From contig JAKOZT010000109.1 in NCBI GenBank assembly GCA_029779845.1, positions 1 through 52,119 on the forward strand: 52,119 nucleotides of DNA. The letters run 5' to 3'. Origin of the DNA: Pseudomonadota bacterium (GTDB taxonomy: Bacteria; Pseudomonadota; Gammaproteobacteria; Burkholderiales; Burkholderiaceae_C). Positions 8,302 to 16,187 of the stretch are shown here, piece after piece. How positions within the stretch are numbered: the first letter of the stretch is position 1; every line of letters begins with the position of its first letter. The position numbers and the translations under genes are program-made. The notes beneath the pieces are model-generated. The model saw nothing but the letters and a program-made list of their open reading frames with translations, did not search any database and was not told the origin of the DNA.

Positions 8302-8307
8302 CACACT
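8302..8307 (+). promoter_or_regulatory. Promoter of the alpha/beta hydrolase
   Basis: TTGGTA at 8277-8282 and CACACT at 8302-8307 are separated by 19 bp, and the ATG follows only 6 nt later without a Shine-Dalgarno sequence. This suggests a leaderless message. Confidence 0.35.
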
Positions 8308-8313
8308 TGCGCC

Positions 8314-9021
8314 ATGCCTTTTGCACCCGACGCCACCCTCGTGCTGCTGCCCGGCATGGCCTGCGATGCCGAGCTGTGGCGCGAGCAGATCGCCGCGCTC
8401 GCGCCGCACCACCGGCCGCATGTTGCGAACGTTCACACCCGTGCCGAGAGCATCGCCGCGATGGCCGAGCTGCTGCTCGCCGAACACCCCGGCGAGCTGC
8501 TGCTGGTCGGCGCCTCGATGGGCGGGCGCATCGCGCTCGAAGCGGCGCGCCGCGCGCCGCAGCGTGTGCGCGGCCTCGCGCTCCTGGGCAGCACCGCGCG
8601 CGCCGACAGCGACGAGATGCGCGCGCTGCGCAGCCAGGCGGTGGTCGAGTTCGAAGCCGGCCGCGGCGATGCGCTGCTCGACGCCAACGTCTGGTTCGTG
8701 TTCCACCGCAGCGCCTGGGACGACGAGCCGCTGCTCCAGCGCTACCGCGCGATGGTGGCGCGCGCCGGCTTCGCGCAGCTGATCCGGCAGAACCGCGCGA
8801 TCGTGGACAGCGCCGACGCGCGCGCCGCGCTGCCGGCCATCGCCTGCCCGACACTGGTGATCTGCGGCGACGGCGACGCGGTCACGCCGCCCGAATGTTC
8901 GCGCGAGATCGCCGCGGCAATCGCCCACGCGCGGCTCGAATGGATCGCGGATTGCGGCCACATGCTGACGATGGAAAAGCCCGCCGAAGTGAACGCGCTG
9001 CTGCTCGATTGGCTAGGGTAA
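8314..9021 (+). CDS. Alpha/beta hydrolase
   Basis: 235 aa, compact alpha/beta-hydrolase fold. The nucleophile elbow GASMGG places the catalytic serine at about residue 68. The acid is in ICGDGDAVTP (about 186-188) and the histidine in DCGHML (about 216). An oxyanion-side segment LLPGMACDAELW is near the N-terminus. A small or missing cap and the DGD..TP motif resemble BioH/PcaD-like esterases and lactonases, but neither biotin nor protocatechuate genes are nearby, so the substrate stays open. The gene stands alone and is followed by the structured segment and strong terminator at 9046-9186. Confidence 0.9.
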   Translation: MPFAPDATLVLLPGMACDAELWREQIAALAPHHRPHVANVHTRAESIAAMAELLLAEHPGELLLVGASMGGRIALEAARRAPQRVRGLALLGSTARADSDEMRALRSQAVVEFEAGRGDALLDANVWFVFHRSAWDDEPLLQRYRAMVARAGFAQLIRQNRAIVDSADARAALPAIACPTLVICGDGDAVTPPECSREIAAAIAHARLEWIADCGHMLTMEKPAEVNALLLDWLG

Positions 9022-9045
9022 GTCCCGCTGCGGCGCGCGAGGCCG

Positions 9046-9186
9046 CTCTCCTACAGTTCGCCCACTGCGCGGCGGCACCCTCGGGTGCCCGACTGGGCGG
9101 GGGACTGAGGAGACGCACAACAGCAGGCCGCTCGAGTCGGCCGATGCAAAATCGAAGGGCGCCGGGGCCATCCCCGGCGCCCTTTT
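9046..9186 (+). ncRNA. Candidate structured RNA between hydrolase and TSUP genes
   Basis: This intergenic stretch folds by eye into nested and consecutive helices. P1 is TCTCCT/AGGAGA (9047-9052 with 9108-9113). P2 is CGCCCA/TGGGCG (9059-9064 with 9094-9099). P3 is GGCACC/GGTGCC with a CTCG loop (9074-9089). A separate GGCCG/CGGCC hairpin lies at 9126-9142, and the segment ends in a strong terminator. It could be an independent small RNA, the 3' UTR of the hydrolase mRNA, or a leader element with an attenuator before the TSUP gene at 9202. I do not recognise a known riboswitch, 6S, SRP or tmRNA signature. Confidence 0.35.
9155..9186 (+). terminator. Rho-independent terminator
   Basis: A 13-bp GC-rich stem (AAGGGCGCCGGGG at 9155-9167 with its complement at 9172-9184) has a CCAT loop and is followed by TT within a CCTTTTG tail. 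It lies only 15 nt before the TSUP start codon, so it could act either as the hydrolase terminator or as an attenuator. Confidence 0.8.
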
Positions 9187-9201
9187 GACTTCCACCCCGC
9201 C

Positions 9202-9963
9202 ATGACCGAACTGGCCCTCGTCGCAGCGGCGTCGCTGTTCGCCGGCTGCGTCGACGCCATCGTCGGCGGCGGCGGGCTGATCCTGGTGCCGGCGCTGTTC
9301 GGCATGTACCCCGGCGCCGCACCGGCCACGCTGCTGGGCACCAACAAGGGCGCGGGCATCTGGGGCACGGCCTGGGCGAGCGCCCAGTTCGCGCGCCGCG
9401 TGCAGCTCGCCTGGAGCGCGCTGCTGCCGGCCGCGCTGGCCGCTTTCGCCGGCAGCTTCGCCGGCGCCTGGGCGCTGACGCTCGCCAGCCCCGAGGGCCT
9501 GCGCAAGGCGCTGCCGCTGGTGCTGATCGGCGTGCTGGCCTACACGCTGGCGCGCAAGGATCTGGGCCGCGAGCATGCGCCGCGCCTGGCCGGCAGCGCG
9601 CAGGTGCTGGCCGCCTGCGCGATCGGCGCGGCGGTCGGTTTTTACGACGGCTTCTTCGGCCCGGGCACCGGCAGCTTCCTCGTCTTCCTGTTCGTGCGCG
9701 TGCTCGGCTTCGATTTCCTGCACGCCTCGGCGAGCGCCAAGCTGCTCAACACCGCCACCAATGCCGCCGCGCTGCTGCTGCTCGGCTGGAAGGGCCACGT
9801 GTGGTGGCACATCGCCGCCGTGCTGGCGCTGGCCAACGTGGCCGGCAGCCTGATCGGCACGCGCCTCGCGCTGCGCCATGGCGCCGGCTTCGTGCGCGTG
9901 GCCTTCCTCCTCATCGTGGCGGCGCTGATCGCCAAGACCGGCTGGGATGCCTTCGGGCGGTGA
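9202..9963 (+). CDS. TSUP-family (TauE/SafE) membrane transporter
   Basis: 253 aa with seven to eight predicted helices. The first helix ends in the family's glycine run (CVDAIVGGGGLILVPALF), and the second half repeats the motif pattern (GFYDGFFGPGTGSFLVFLF). TSUP proteins are proposed anion exporters or importers for sulfite, sulfoacetate, 3-sulfolactate and related C1-C2 sulfonates. No sulfonate catabolism gene is adjacent, so the substrate is unknown. The ATG at 9202 has no clear ribosome binding site and lies just behind a strong hairpin. The next gene (HDOD) follows after about 85 nt. Confidence 0.92.
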   Translation: MTELALVAAASLFAGCVDAIVGGGGLILVPALFGMYPGAAPATLLGTNKGAGIWGTAWASAQFARRVQLAWSALLPAALAAFAGSFAGAWALTLASPEGLRKALPLVLIGVLAYTLARKDLGREHAPRLAGSAQVLAACAIGAAVGFYDGFFGPGTGSFLVFLFVRVLGFDFLHASASAKLLNTATNAAALLLLGWKGHVWWHIAAVLALANVAGSLIGTRLALRHGAGFVRVAFLLIVAALIAKTGWDAFGR

Positions 9964-10035
9964 AGGGCGTTGAAGGGCGCTGAACAGCGCCGCCTTCGCC
10001 GCCTTGTTCGGCGCATCGCCGCGCGCCGCGCCGCC

Positions 10036-10041
10036 TAGCAT
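10036..10041 (+). promoter_or_regulatory. -10-like TAGCAT, 7 nt before HDOD start
   Basis: CCTAGCATC with only 7 nt to the ATG at 10049 and no Shine-Dalgarno between them. This is the same layout as before the MarC-family gene and suggests a leaderless transcript. Confidence 0.35.
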
Positions 10042-10048
10042 CCGGGCC

Positions 10049-10870
10049 ATGCCCGTCGACCCGAAACTGCGCTCCCTCGACATCGACATCCCGGCCCAGC
10101 CGGAATCGCTGGTGAAGCTGTCGCTGCTGCTGGCCGACGACGAGGTCAACCTCGCCGCCGTCAGCGCGCTGATCACCGCCGACATGGCGCTCGCCGCCGC
10201 CGTGCTCAAGGCCGTCAACTCCTCGCTGTACGGCCTGGCCGGGCGCGTGCAGAGCGTGCAGCAGGCGATCACCTACCTGGGCACGCGCGAGGTCGCGGCG
10301 GTGACCTTCGAGATGGGGCTGAAGGCCGTCTTCCCGCCCGCGCCCGAGTTGGAGCCGCTGTGGGAGCGCGCCGGCGTGCGCGGCCTGCTGATGGGGCGCA
10401 TCGGCCAGGCGATCGGCGTCGACCCGTGGGCGGCGCACTCGGCCGGGCTGTTCGAGGAATGCGGCAAGGCGGTGCTGTTCCGCCACGCGCCGGCGCGCTA
10501 CAAGCCGCTGCTGCGCGCCGCCGAGAACGACGAAGACCTGCTGCTGCTCGAGCACGACGAATTCGGCGTCAGCCACGACGCGCTCGGCGCCGCGCTGTGC
10601 GAGACCTGGGGGCTGGCCGCCGCGGCGGTGCACAGCGTGCGTTTCCACGTGATGGTCAACGCCACGCTGCAGCTGCCGATGCAGGTGCAGCGCCGCGCGA
10701 TCTGCGCGATCTCGGCGATCGCCGACGCGATGATGCGCGACCCGGCGACGCTCGACGTCGTCGCCGCCAAGGTGGCGCCGCAGGCCGAGCTGGACGCGAC
10801 GCTGGTGATCCGCGGCGCGCGCCGCGTGCAGGAGCAGATCGAGAACGCGGTGGCGCACGAGCGCGCGTGA
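10049..10870 (+). CDS. HDOD-domain protein
   Basis: 273 aa, nearly all an HDOD domain, an HD-related fold without the metal-binding HD residues. It usually occurs in signalling proteins linked to c-di-GMP, motility or stress. Hallmarks are LLADDEVNLAAVSALITADMALAAAVLKAVNSSLYGL near the N-terminus, VQSVQQAITYLGTREV, and the middle region AGLFEECGKAVLF. No GGDEF, EAL or receiver domain is attached. The chosen ATG at 10049 starts the conserved region; an upstream ATG at 10004 would add 15 low-complexity residues. Its role is probably regulatory, with the partner unknown. Confidence 0.88.
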   Translation: MPVDPKLRSLDIDIPAQPESLVKLSLLLADDEVNLAAVSALITADMALAAAVLKAVNSSLYGLAGRVQSVQQAITYLGTREVAAVTFEMGLKAVFPPAPELEPLWERAGVRGLLMGRIGQAIGVDPWAAHSAGLFEECGKAVLFRHAPARYKPLLRAAENDEDLLLLEHDEFGVSHDALGAALCETWGLAAAAVHSVRFHVMVNATLQLPMQVQRRAICAISAIADAMMRDPATLDVVAAKVAPQAELDATLVIRGARRVQEQIENAVAHERA

Positions 10871-10880
10871 GCGCGCCGCC

Positions 10881-12566
10881 CTAGCCGCCCTGCCCGCCCT
10901 CGTCGCGCATGCCCTGGTGGTGGCTGAGGAACACGCGGCCGCGGAACCAGTGCTGCCAGCCGCCCGCGCGCAGCCGGTCGAGCACCGGGCCCTTCACCTC
11001 GGTGAGATCGAGCCGGATGCCGCGCCCGGCCAGCAGGTCGTGCAGCGCGCGCAGCGCCTCCAGCGCGCTGAAGTCGATCGCGTTGACGGGCGACATCAGC
11101 AGCACCACGCGCTGCGTGCCGGGCACGGCGGCGAGCTGGGCGTCGACCACGCCCACCAGCCGGCGCGCATTGGTGAACAGCAGGCTCTCGTCGATGCGCA
11201 GCGCCAGCACGCCGGGCGTGCAGTGCACGGCGTGGCGGTCGACGTTGCGGTAGTGCTCGCTGTCGCCGACGCGCCCGATGCGCGCCACGTGCGGGTTGGC
11301 GCTGCGCTGCAGCAGCAGCCCGACCGACAGTGCGACGCCGGCGGCCAGCGCCGCCTCGGAGCCGACGAACAGCGTGAGCGCGCAAACGCCCGCCATCACC
11401 CCGAACTCCGGCGGTGAATAACGCCAGGCCTCCGCGAAGGCGCGCCACTCGACCACGCCCAGCACCGCGATGACGATGCTGGCCGCCAGCACCGCGCGCG
11501 GCAGCCAGGCCAGCGGCGCGGTCAGCAGCAGCATCGCCAGCGCCATCAGCAGCGCGGCCCAGGCGCCGGCGGCGCGCGTGCGCGCCCCGGCCTCGGCGTT
11601 CAGGGCGCCGCGCGAGAAGCTGCCGCCGACCGGCATGCCGGCCGAGCACGCGGCCACCAGGTCGGCGGCGGCCAGGCCGGTCAGCTCGCGGCGCGCGTCG
11701 ACCTGCTCGCGGCGGCGCAGCCCCAGGCCCTCGGAGACGGCCAGGCTGCTGACGAAGGTCACCAGCGCGAGCGGCACCGCGCTGGGCAGCAGCCGCCACC
11801 ACAGCGCCGCATCGAGCGGCGGCAGCGCCAGCGGCAGCGCGAACGCCGGCAGCGTGCCGACCAGCGCCACGCCGCGTGTGTCCGCGGCCAGCGCCCAGGC
11901 CAGCGCGATCGACAGTCCGACCACCGCCAGCGGCGCGCAGCGCGCCAGCAACGATGCGTGGTGGGCGGGCAGCCAGCGTGACAGCAGCGGCCGCGCGAAG
12001 CGCCGCGCCCACCACAGCAGGGCCAGCGCGAGCAGCCCGAAGGCGGCGGTGAGGGCGTGGCCCGGCACGCCGCTGGCCCACCACGAGCCGGCCAGCGCCG
12101 GCGCGGTGAAGCCCTTGGCCGGGCTGCCCAGCAGCGCCGGCAGCTGCGACAGCGTGATCGCCAGCGCCGCCCCGGTGGAGAAACCATGCAGCACCGGCGT
12201 GGACAGCAGCGCGGCCAGCGCGTCGAGCCGGAACAGCGCCGCGGCGCCGAGCAGCAGGCCGGCTTCGGCCGCGAGGACCAGTGCCGCGGCGGTGGCGGGC
12301 GTGCCGCTGGCCACCACCGGCTCGATCGCGTGCGCGGTGAGCAGCGCCACCACCGCCACCGGCCCGACCGAGTTGACGCTCGATGAGCCGAGCGCGGCGT
12401 ACGCCGCCATCGGCAGCAGGCTGGCGTACAGGCCCGCCTGCGGGGGCAGGCCGGCGAGCAGCGCGTAGGCCAGGCTCTGCGGAATCAGCAGGACCGCGAC
12501 GATGAACGCGGCGACGAGATCGTCGCGCAGCGCCTCACGCCGATAGGCCCGCCACCGTCCGCGCAT
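10881..12566 (-). CDS. SulP-family anion transporter with STAS domain
   Basis: 561 aa. Ten to twelve membrane helices in residues 15-425 carry the SulP signature near the N-terminus (LIPQSLAYALLAGLPPQAGLYASLLP, where QSLAYA...GLPP is typical). A C-terminal cytoplasmic STAS domain spans about 440-550 (LRIDESLLFTNARRL, then NAIDFSALEAL at the usual phosphoacceptor loop). SulP proteins carry sulfate, bicarbonate, dicarboxylates or other anions. With no carbonic anhydrase or cys genes nearby, the substrate is open. The start codon directly abuts the stop of the upstream Bug receptor gene, so the two form an operon. Confidence 0.92.
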   Translation of the reverse strand: MRGRWRAYRREALRDDLVAAFIVAVLLIPQSLAYALLAGLPPQAGLYASLLPMAAYAALGSSSVNSVGPVAVVALLTAHAIEPVVASGTPATAAALVLAAEAGLLLGAAALFRLDALAALLSTPVLHGFSTGAALAITLSQLPALLGSPAKGFTAPALAGSWWASGVPGHALTAAFGLLALALLWWARRFARPLLSRWLPAHHASLLARCAPLAVVGLSIALAWALAADTRGVALVGTLPAFALPLALPPLDAALWWRLLPSAVPLALVTFVSSLAVSEGLGLRRREQVDARRELTGLAAADLVAACSAGMPVGGSFSRGALNAEAGARTRAAGAWAALLMALAMLLLTAPLAWLPRAVLAASIVIAVLGVVEWRAFAEAWRYSPPEFGVMAGVCALTLFVGSEAALAAGVALSVGLLLQRSANPHVARIGRVGDSEHYRNVDRHAVHCTPGVLALRIDESLLFTNARRLVGVVDAQLAAVPGTQRVVLLMSPVNAIDFSALEALRALHDLLAGRGIRLDLTEVKGPVLDRLRAGGWQHWFRGRVFLSHHQGMRDEGGQGG

Positions 12567-13547
12567 TCAGTCGACCTGGGCGCCCGACGCCTTCACGACC
12601 GCGGCCCACTTCTTCGTCTCGGCGCCGATCAGCTTCGCGAAATCCGCCGGGCTGATGCCGCTGGGGATCGCGCCCTGCGCCTGCAGCCGCTCCTTCAGCG
12701 CCGGCGTGGCCAGCGCCCTGGCGGTTTCCTGCTGCAGCCGGTTGACCACCTCGGCCGGCGTGCCGGCCGGCGCCAGCAGGCCGAACCACGAACTCGCCTC
12801 GAAGCCCGGCAGCGGCCCGGCCTCGGCCACCGTGGGCAGCTCGGGCAGCGCGGCGCTGCGCTGCGCGCTGGTGACCGCCAGCGCCTTGAGCTTGCCCGAC
12901 TTGATGTGCGGCATCGCCGAGGGCAGGTTGTCGAACATCAGGTCCATGTTGCCACCGATCAGGTCGAGCAGCGCCGGCCCCGAGCCGCGGTACGGGAAGT
13001 GGACCATGTAGGTGCCGGTCATGCTCTTGAACAGCTCGCCGGCGAGGTGGATCGAGGTGCCGTTGCCGCTGCTGGCCATGTTCAGCTTGCCCGGGCTGGC
13101 CTTGGCGACGCGGATCAGGTCGGGCACGCCGCGGATGCCCAGCGCCTCGGCTTTGGCCGGGTTCATCACCAGCACGTTGGGCACGCCGGCCACCAGCGTG
13201 ACGGGCACGAAGTCCTTCACGTGGTCGTAGGGCATCTTCGCGTACAGCGCCGGGTTGATCGCGTGCGTGCCCACCGTGCCCATCAGCAGCGTGTGGCCGT
13301 CGGTCGACTTGGCGACGAGGTCGGCGCCGAGGTTGCCGCCCGCGCCGGGCTTGTTCTCGATCACGAAGGGCTGGCCGAAGGCGCGGCTCAGCTCGGGGGC
13401 GAGCGCACGGGCCAGGATGTCGGTGGTGCCGGCCGGCGCGAAGGGCACGACGATGCGCACCGGCTTGTTCGGCCAGGCGCTCTGCGCGAGCGTGGTCAGC
13501 GGGGCGAGGGCGAGGGAGGCGAAGGCAACGAGCAGCAAGCGGCGCAT
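12567..13547 (-). CDS. Bug/TctC-family periplasmic solute-binding protein
   Basis: 326 aa with a clear Sec signal peptide ([22 protein letters not shown]). The mature start [19 protein letters not shown] is diagnostic of the Bug family, a group greatly expanded in Burkholderiales. [15 protein letters not shown] and [16 protein letters not shown] are further family blocks. These proteins bind carboxylates, amino acids or aromatic acids, normally for a TctAB permease. No tctA/tctB is present; the gene runs straight into a SulP transporter instead. The start at 13547 was chosen for the signal peptide and the AAGGATC upstream; longer in-frame starts would precede the signal. Confidence 0.93.
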   Translation of the reverse strand: MRRLLLVAFASLALAPLTTLAQSAWPNKPVRIVVPFAPAGTTDILARALAPELSRAFGQPFVIENKPGAGGNLGADLVAKSTDGHTLLMGTVGTHAINPALYAKMPYDHVKDFVPVTLVAGVPNVLVMNPAKAEALGIRGVPDLIRVAKASPGKLNMASSGNGTSIHLAGELFKSMTGTYMVHFPYRGSGPALLDLIGGNMDLMFDNLPSAMPHIKSGKLKALAVTSAQRSAALPELPTVAEAGPLPGFEASSWFGLLAPAGTPAEVVNRLQQETARALATPALKERLQAQGAIPSGISPADFAKLIGAETKKWAAVVKASGAQVD

Positions 13548-13644
13548 GACGGTGATCCTTGCAGGGTCTCGAACGGAGAAGCCTGCAGTGTCGTGCGATG
13601 TGCCGGCGCGCCGGCAGAGGTCGAACCCGGGAGGGATGCCACCC

Positions 13645-13717
13645 AAAAAAATGAGGGAAGCGGGACGTTTGTTTCCGAGGCTCGCTCTCAACCTCCCCGG
13701 AGTCGCCCGCTTCCCTT
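13645..13717 (-). terminator. Minus-strand terminator-like hairpin with T7 tail
   Basis: GGGAAGCGGG at 13655-13664 pairs with CCCGCTTCCC at 13706-13715 and extends to 12 bp with one wobble. On the minus strand the stem is followed by TCA and seven T residues (13651-13645). The loop is 41 nt and contains a weaker GAGG/CCTC stem. It lies downstream of the small ORFs at 13778-14180 and about 100 nt upstream of the Bug gene start. It can therefore terminate an upstream transcript or attenuate the Bug/SulP operon. Confidence 0.65.
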
Positions 13718-13777
13718 GGTGGACAGGTGTCAGTCCGCGAAAAACCTTCCCTACTTCAACCTCTCACTCGAAACCAT

Positions 13778-13945
13778 TCAGCGCGCGCCGCTCGGGCGCG
13801 GAAACAGCGACAGCTGGGCCGGCTCGCGGCCCGACTTCAGAACCTGCGTCTGGCGCGAGGCCGGCACCGGGCGCACCGCGGCGGGCCGCGCCGGCTGCGC
13901 CGCGGCCAGCCGCGGCGTGGGGGTCAGGGCGATGATCGGCAGCAT
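13778..13945 (-). CDS. Possible small protein, 55 aa
   Basis: 55 codons from ATG at 13945 with an AGGGGTG sequence 6 nt upstream; stop TGA at 13778. The product is Ala/Pro/Arg-rich with a C-terminal block REPAQLSLFPRPSGAR and no membrane helix. I do not recognise it. It would be the second gene of a two-ORF unit (16 nt after the 71-aa ORF) ending at the T7-tailed hairpin. The good ribosome binding site and terminator support it; its low complexity argues against. Confidence 0.4.
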   Translation of the reverse strand: MLPIIALTPTPRLAAAQPARPAAVRPVPASRQTQVLKSGREPAQLSLFPRPSGAR

Positions 13946-13961
13946 GGCGTTCACCCCTGGC

Positions 13962-14180
13962 TCAACGGAACTCGCTGGCCGCGAAGGCCGGGCCCTCGCG
14001 CGTCAGCCCGAGCACGCCGGCGGCGCGCTCCACCCAGTCGGCCAGCGCGGGCGCCTTGGGCAGGCGCGGCGCCGCCGCGTTCGACAGCCGCAGCAGCGAC
14101 GACGCGCCGCCGTGGCAGTGCGGGCCGGCCGGGCGCAGCCGGCGGGTGGCGGGAGCGAAAGGCGAGCGGGCTTGCGGCAT
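13962..14180 (-). CDS. Possible small protein, 72 aa
   Basis: 72 codons from ATG at 14180 (a longer form from 14261 is possible) to TGA at 13962. The N-terminal half is basic and low-complexity. The C-terminal half (LPKAPALADWVERAAGVLGL, then TREGPAFAASEFR) looks like a short amphipathic helix. No ribosome binding site is obvious and I recognise no family. It is listed because it occupies an otherwise empty 850-nt stretch together with the 55-aa ORF. Confidence 0.35.
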   Translation of the reverse strand: MPQARSPFAPATRRLRPAGPHCHGGASSLLRLSNAAAPRLPKAPALADWVERAAGVLGLTREGPAFAASEFR

Positions 14181-14404
14181 GGTGTCAACGACGTCCGGTG
14201 TGTGTCTCGTTCGCCTGGCTCGCATCGGGGTGTCGCGGGCCGGGGCGTGTGCACTCGCCAACGCATCGTCCGTGCCATCCCGGCGCGGCCGGAATGCCGT
14301 GCGTTAAATCACGAATCGAGACCTGCGCCGACTGCCGCGCCGCAAGGACGCCAGCAAAAACGGGCTGAAATGTAAGTGCTTCGATACAAGGGCGACCAAG
14401 CCGG
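14181..14404. other. Intergenic, nothing recognised
   Basis: Between the 3' end of the ABC ATPase gene and the small ORFs. It holds a slightly AT-richer stretch around 14300-14390. I see no tRNA, clear terminator or conserved promoter here. Confidence 0.5.
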
Positions 14405-16108
14405 TCAGGCCGCGGCGGGAACGTAGCCTCGCGGCACCGCGCCGAGCAGCCGCTTCGTGTATTCCTCGCGCGGCGCGCTGAGGATCTGCTCGACGCCGGC
14501 CTGCTCGACCACCTCGCCGTCCTTCATCACCAGCACCTCGTCGGCCATGAAGCGCACCACCGCGAGGTCGTGGCTGATGAAGATGTAGGCGAGGCCCAGC
14601 TCGTCCTGCAGATCCTTCAGGAGGTTGAGCACCTGCGCCTGCACCGAGACGTCGAGCGCGCTGACCGCCTCGTCGAGCACCAGCACCTCGGGCTCCCGCG
14701 TCAGGCAGCGCGCGATCGCGATGCGCTGGCGCTGGCCGCCGGAGAACTCGTGCGGGTAGCGGTTCAGCGCGCTGTCGTCCAGGCCCACCTTGGCCAGCAG
14801 CGCACGGGCGCGCTGGGCGCGTTCGGCGTCGCTGGCGCCAATGCCGTGGATGGCCATCGGCTCGGCCAGCGTCTGCGCCACCGTGAAGCGCGGGTTCAGC
14901 GAGGCATAGGGGTTCTGGAACACCACCTGGATGCGGCGGCGCATCGGCAGCATCTGCTCGCGCGACAGCGCGAACAGGTCGCGCCCGTCGAACACCGCCT
15001 GCCCGCCCACCGGCCCGCCGGCCGGCTCGTGCAGGCGCAGCAGCGCCAGGCCCAGCGTGGTCTTGCCCGAGCCCGATTCGCCGACGATGCCCAGCGTGTG
15101 GCCGCGCCGCAGCGTGAAGCTCGCGCCCTTGACGGCGCGGAACTCGCGCCGCCCGAACACGCCCTGGCGCAGCCAGAAGCTCTTGGTGACGCCGCGGGCC
15201 TCCAGCACCACCGGTGCGTCGGGGCGCTTCGCGCCGGACGCGCCGGCGCCGGCCTCGCGGCCGGCGAGATGGTCGTCGATCACGCGCAGCCGCGCGCCGC
15301 GCTGCTCCAGCGTCGGCCGGCAGGCGAGCAGCGCCTTCGTGTAGGCATCGCGCGGCGCGGCGAAGATGTCGGCCACCGCGCCCTGCTCGCGCACCGTGCC
15401 CCGGCGCATCACGACGACGCGGTCGGCGATCTCGCCGACCAGCCCGAGGTCGTGGCTGATGAACAGCATGCTCATGCGGTGCTTGTCCTTCAGCCGGCGC
15501 AGCAGTTCGAGGATCTGGCGCTGGATGGTCACGTCCAGCGCGGTGGTCGGCTCGTCGGCGATCAGCAGCTTCGGCTCGCACGAGAGCGCCATCGCGATCA
15601 TCACGCGCTGCTGCTGGCCGCCGGAGAGTTCGTGCGGATGCGCGGCCAGGCGCCGCTTCGGCTCGGGCAGGCCGACCTCGACGAGCAGCGCCTCGGCCTT
15701 CTCAAGCGCCTGCCGCCGGCTCATGCCGAGGTGCTGCTGCATCGGCTCGATCAGCTGGTGGCCGATCGTGAACACCGGGTTCAGCGAACTCATCGGGTCC
15801 TGGAACACGCAGGCGATGTCGCGGCCGCGCAGCGCGCGCAGCTCGGCCGGCGCCGCAGCCAGCAGCTCGCGGCCCTGGAAGCGGATCGTGCCGCGCCGCT
15901 CGGCGTTGTCGGGCAGCAGGTTGAGGATGGACATCGCGGTCACGCTCTTGCCCGAGCCCGATTCGCCCACCAGCGCGACGGTGCTGTTCTCCGGCACGTC
16001 GAAGCTCACGCCAACGTCACCGCGCCCCACCGCCTCGGTGTAGCCGACGTCGTGGCCGCGCCCGAGGCGGAAGCGCACGCGCAGATCCTGGATGGTCAGC
16101 AAAGTCAT
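14405..16108 (-). CDS. Peptide-type ABC transporter double ATPase (YejF/DppDF-fusion type)
   Basis: 567 aa with two complete ABC nucleotide-binding domains in one chain. The first (about 1-260) has [16 protein letters not shown] and the Walker [13 protein letters not shown]. The second (about 300-560) has [17 protein letters not shown] and [11 protein letters not shown]. Each is followed by the oligopeptide-transporter C-terminal extension. This is the YejF layout, powering import of di/oligopeptides, microcin C-like peptides or similar substrates through the two permeases encoded upstream. The start at 16108 ([13 protein letters not shown]) fits the fold; the longer in-frame extension would be REP-like intergenic DNA. 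A 79-nt palindromic spacer separates it from the permease gene. Confidence 0.95.
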   Translation of the reverse strand: MTLLTIQDLRVRFRLGRGHDVGYTEAVGRGDVGVSFDVPENSTVALVGESGSGKSVTAMSILNLLPDNAERRGTIRFQGRELLAAAPAELRALRGRDIACVFQDPMSSLNPVFTIGHQLIEPMQQHLGMSRRQALEKAEALLVEVGLPEPKRRLAAHPHELSGGQQQRVMIAMALSCEPKLLIADEPTTALDVTIQRQILELLRRLKDKHRMSMLFISHDLGLVGEIADRVVVMRRGTVREQGAVADIFAAPRDAYTKALLACRPTLEQRGARLRVIDDHLAGREAGAGASGAKRPDAPVVLEARGVTKSFWLRQGVFGRREFRAVKGASFTLRRGHTLGIVGESGSGKTTLGLALLRLHEPAGGPVGGQAVFDGRDLFALSREQMLPMRRRIQVVFQNPYASLNPRFTVAQTLAEPMAIHGIGASDAERAQRARALLAKVGLDDSALNRYPHEFSGGQRQRIAIARCLTREPEVLVLDEAVSALDVSVQAQVLNLLKDLQDELGLAYIFISHDLAVVRFMADEVLVMKDGEVVEQAGVEQILSAPREEYTKRLLGAVPRGYVPAAA

Positions 16109-16140
16109 GTCGGCCCCTCGTCGGCCGGGTACGGCCACCG

Positions 16141-16173
16141 GTCCCCCGAGGGGACTTCGCCCGGCTTCGGGCG
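16141..16173. repeat. Twin palindrome (REP-like) inside the ABC operon
   Basis: Two adjacent hairpins lie in the 79-nt gap between permease and ATPase genes: GTCCCC/GGGGAC (16141-16146 with 16150-16155) and CGCCCG/CGGGCG (16158-16163 with 16168-16173). A related two-hairpin unit follows the acetoacetyl-CoA synthetase gene at 25690. Such units may stabilise mRNA 3' ends and lower downstream expression. Confidence 0.5.
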
Positions 16174-16187
16174 GCCGTGCGCCGGGC

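Noticed and set aside
9046..9186. 6S RNA, SRP RNA or a known riboswitch at this locus
   Set aside because: The SRP apical GGTCAGG/GGAAGCAGCC motif, the 6S open-bubble pattern and TPP, cobalamin, fluoride or c-di-GMP signatures are not visible. It is kept only as an unidentified candidate.
12567..13547. A complete TctABC tripartite transporter
   Set aside because: Only the receptor is present. The adjacent transporter is SulP type and no TctA/TctB-like ORF is in the window.
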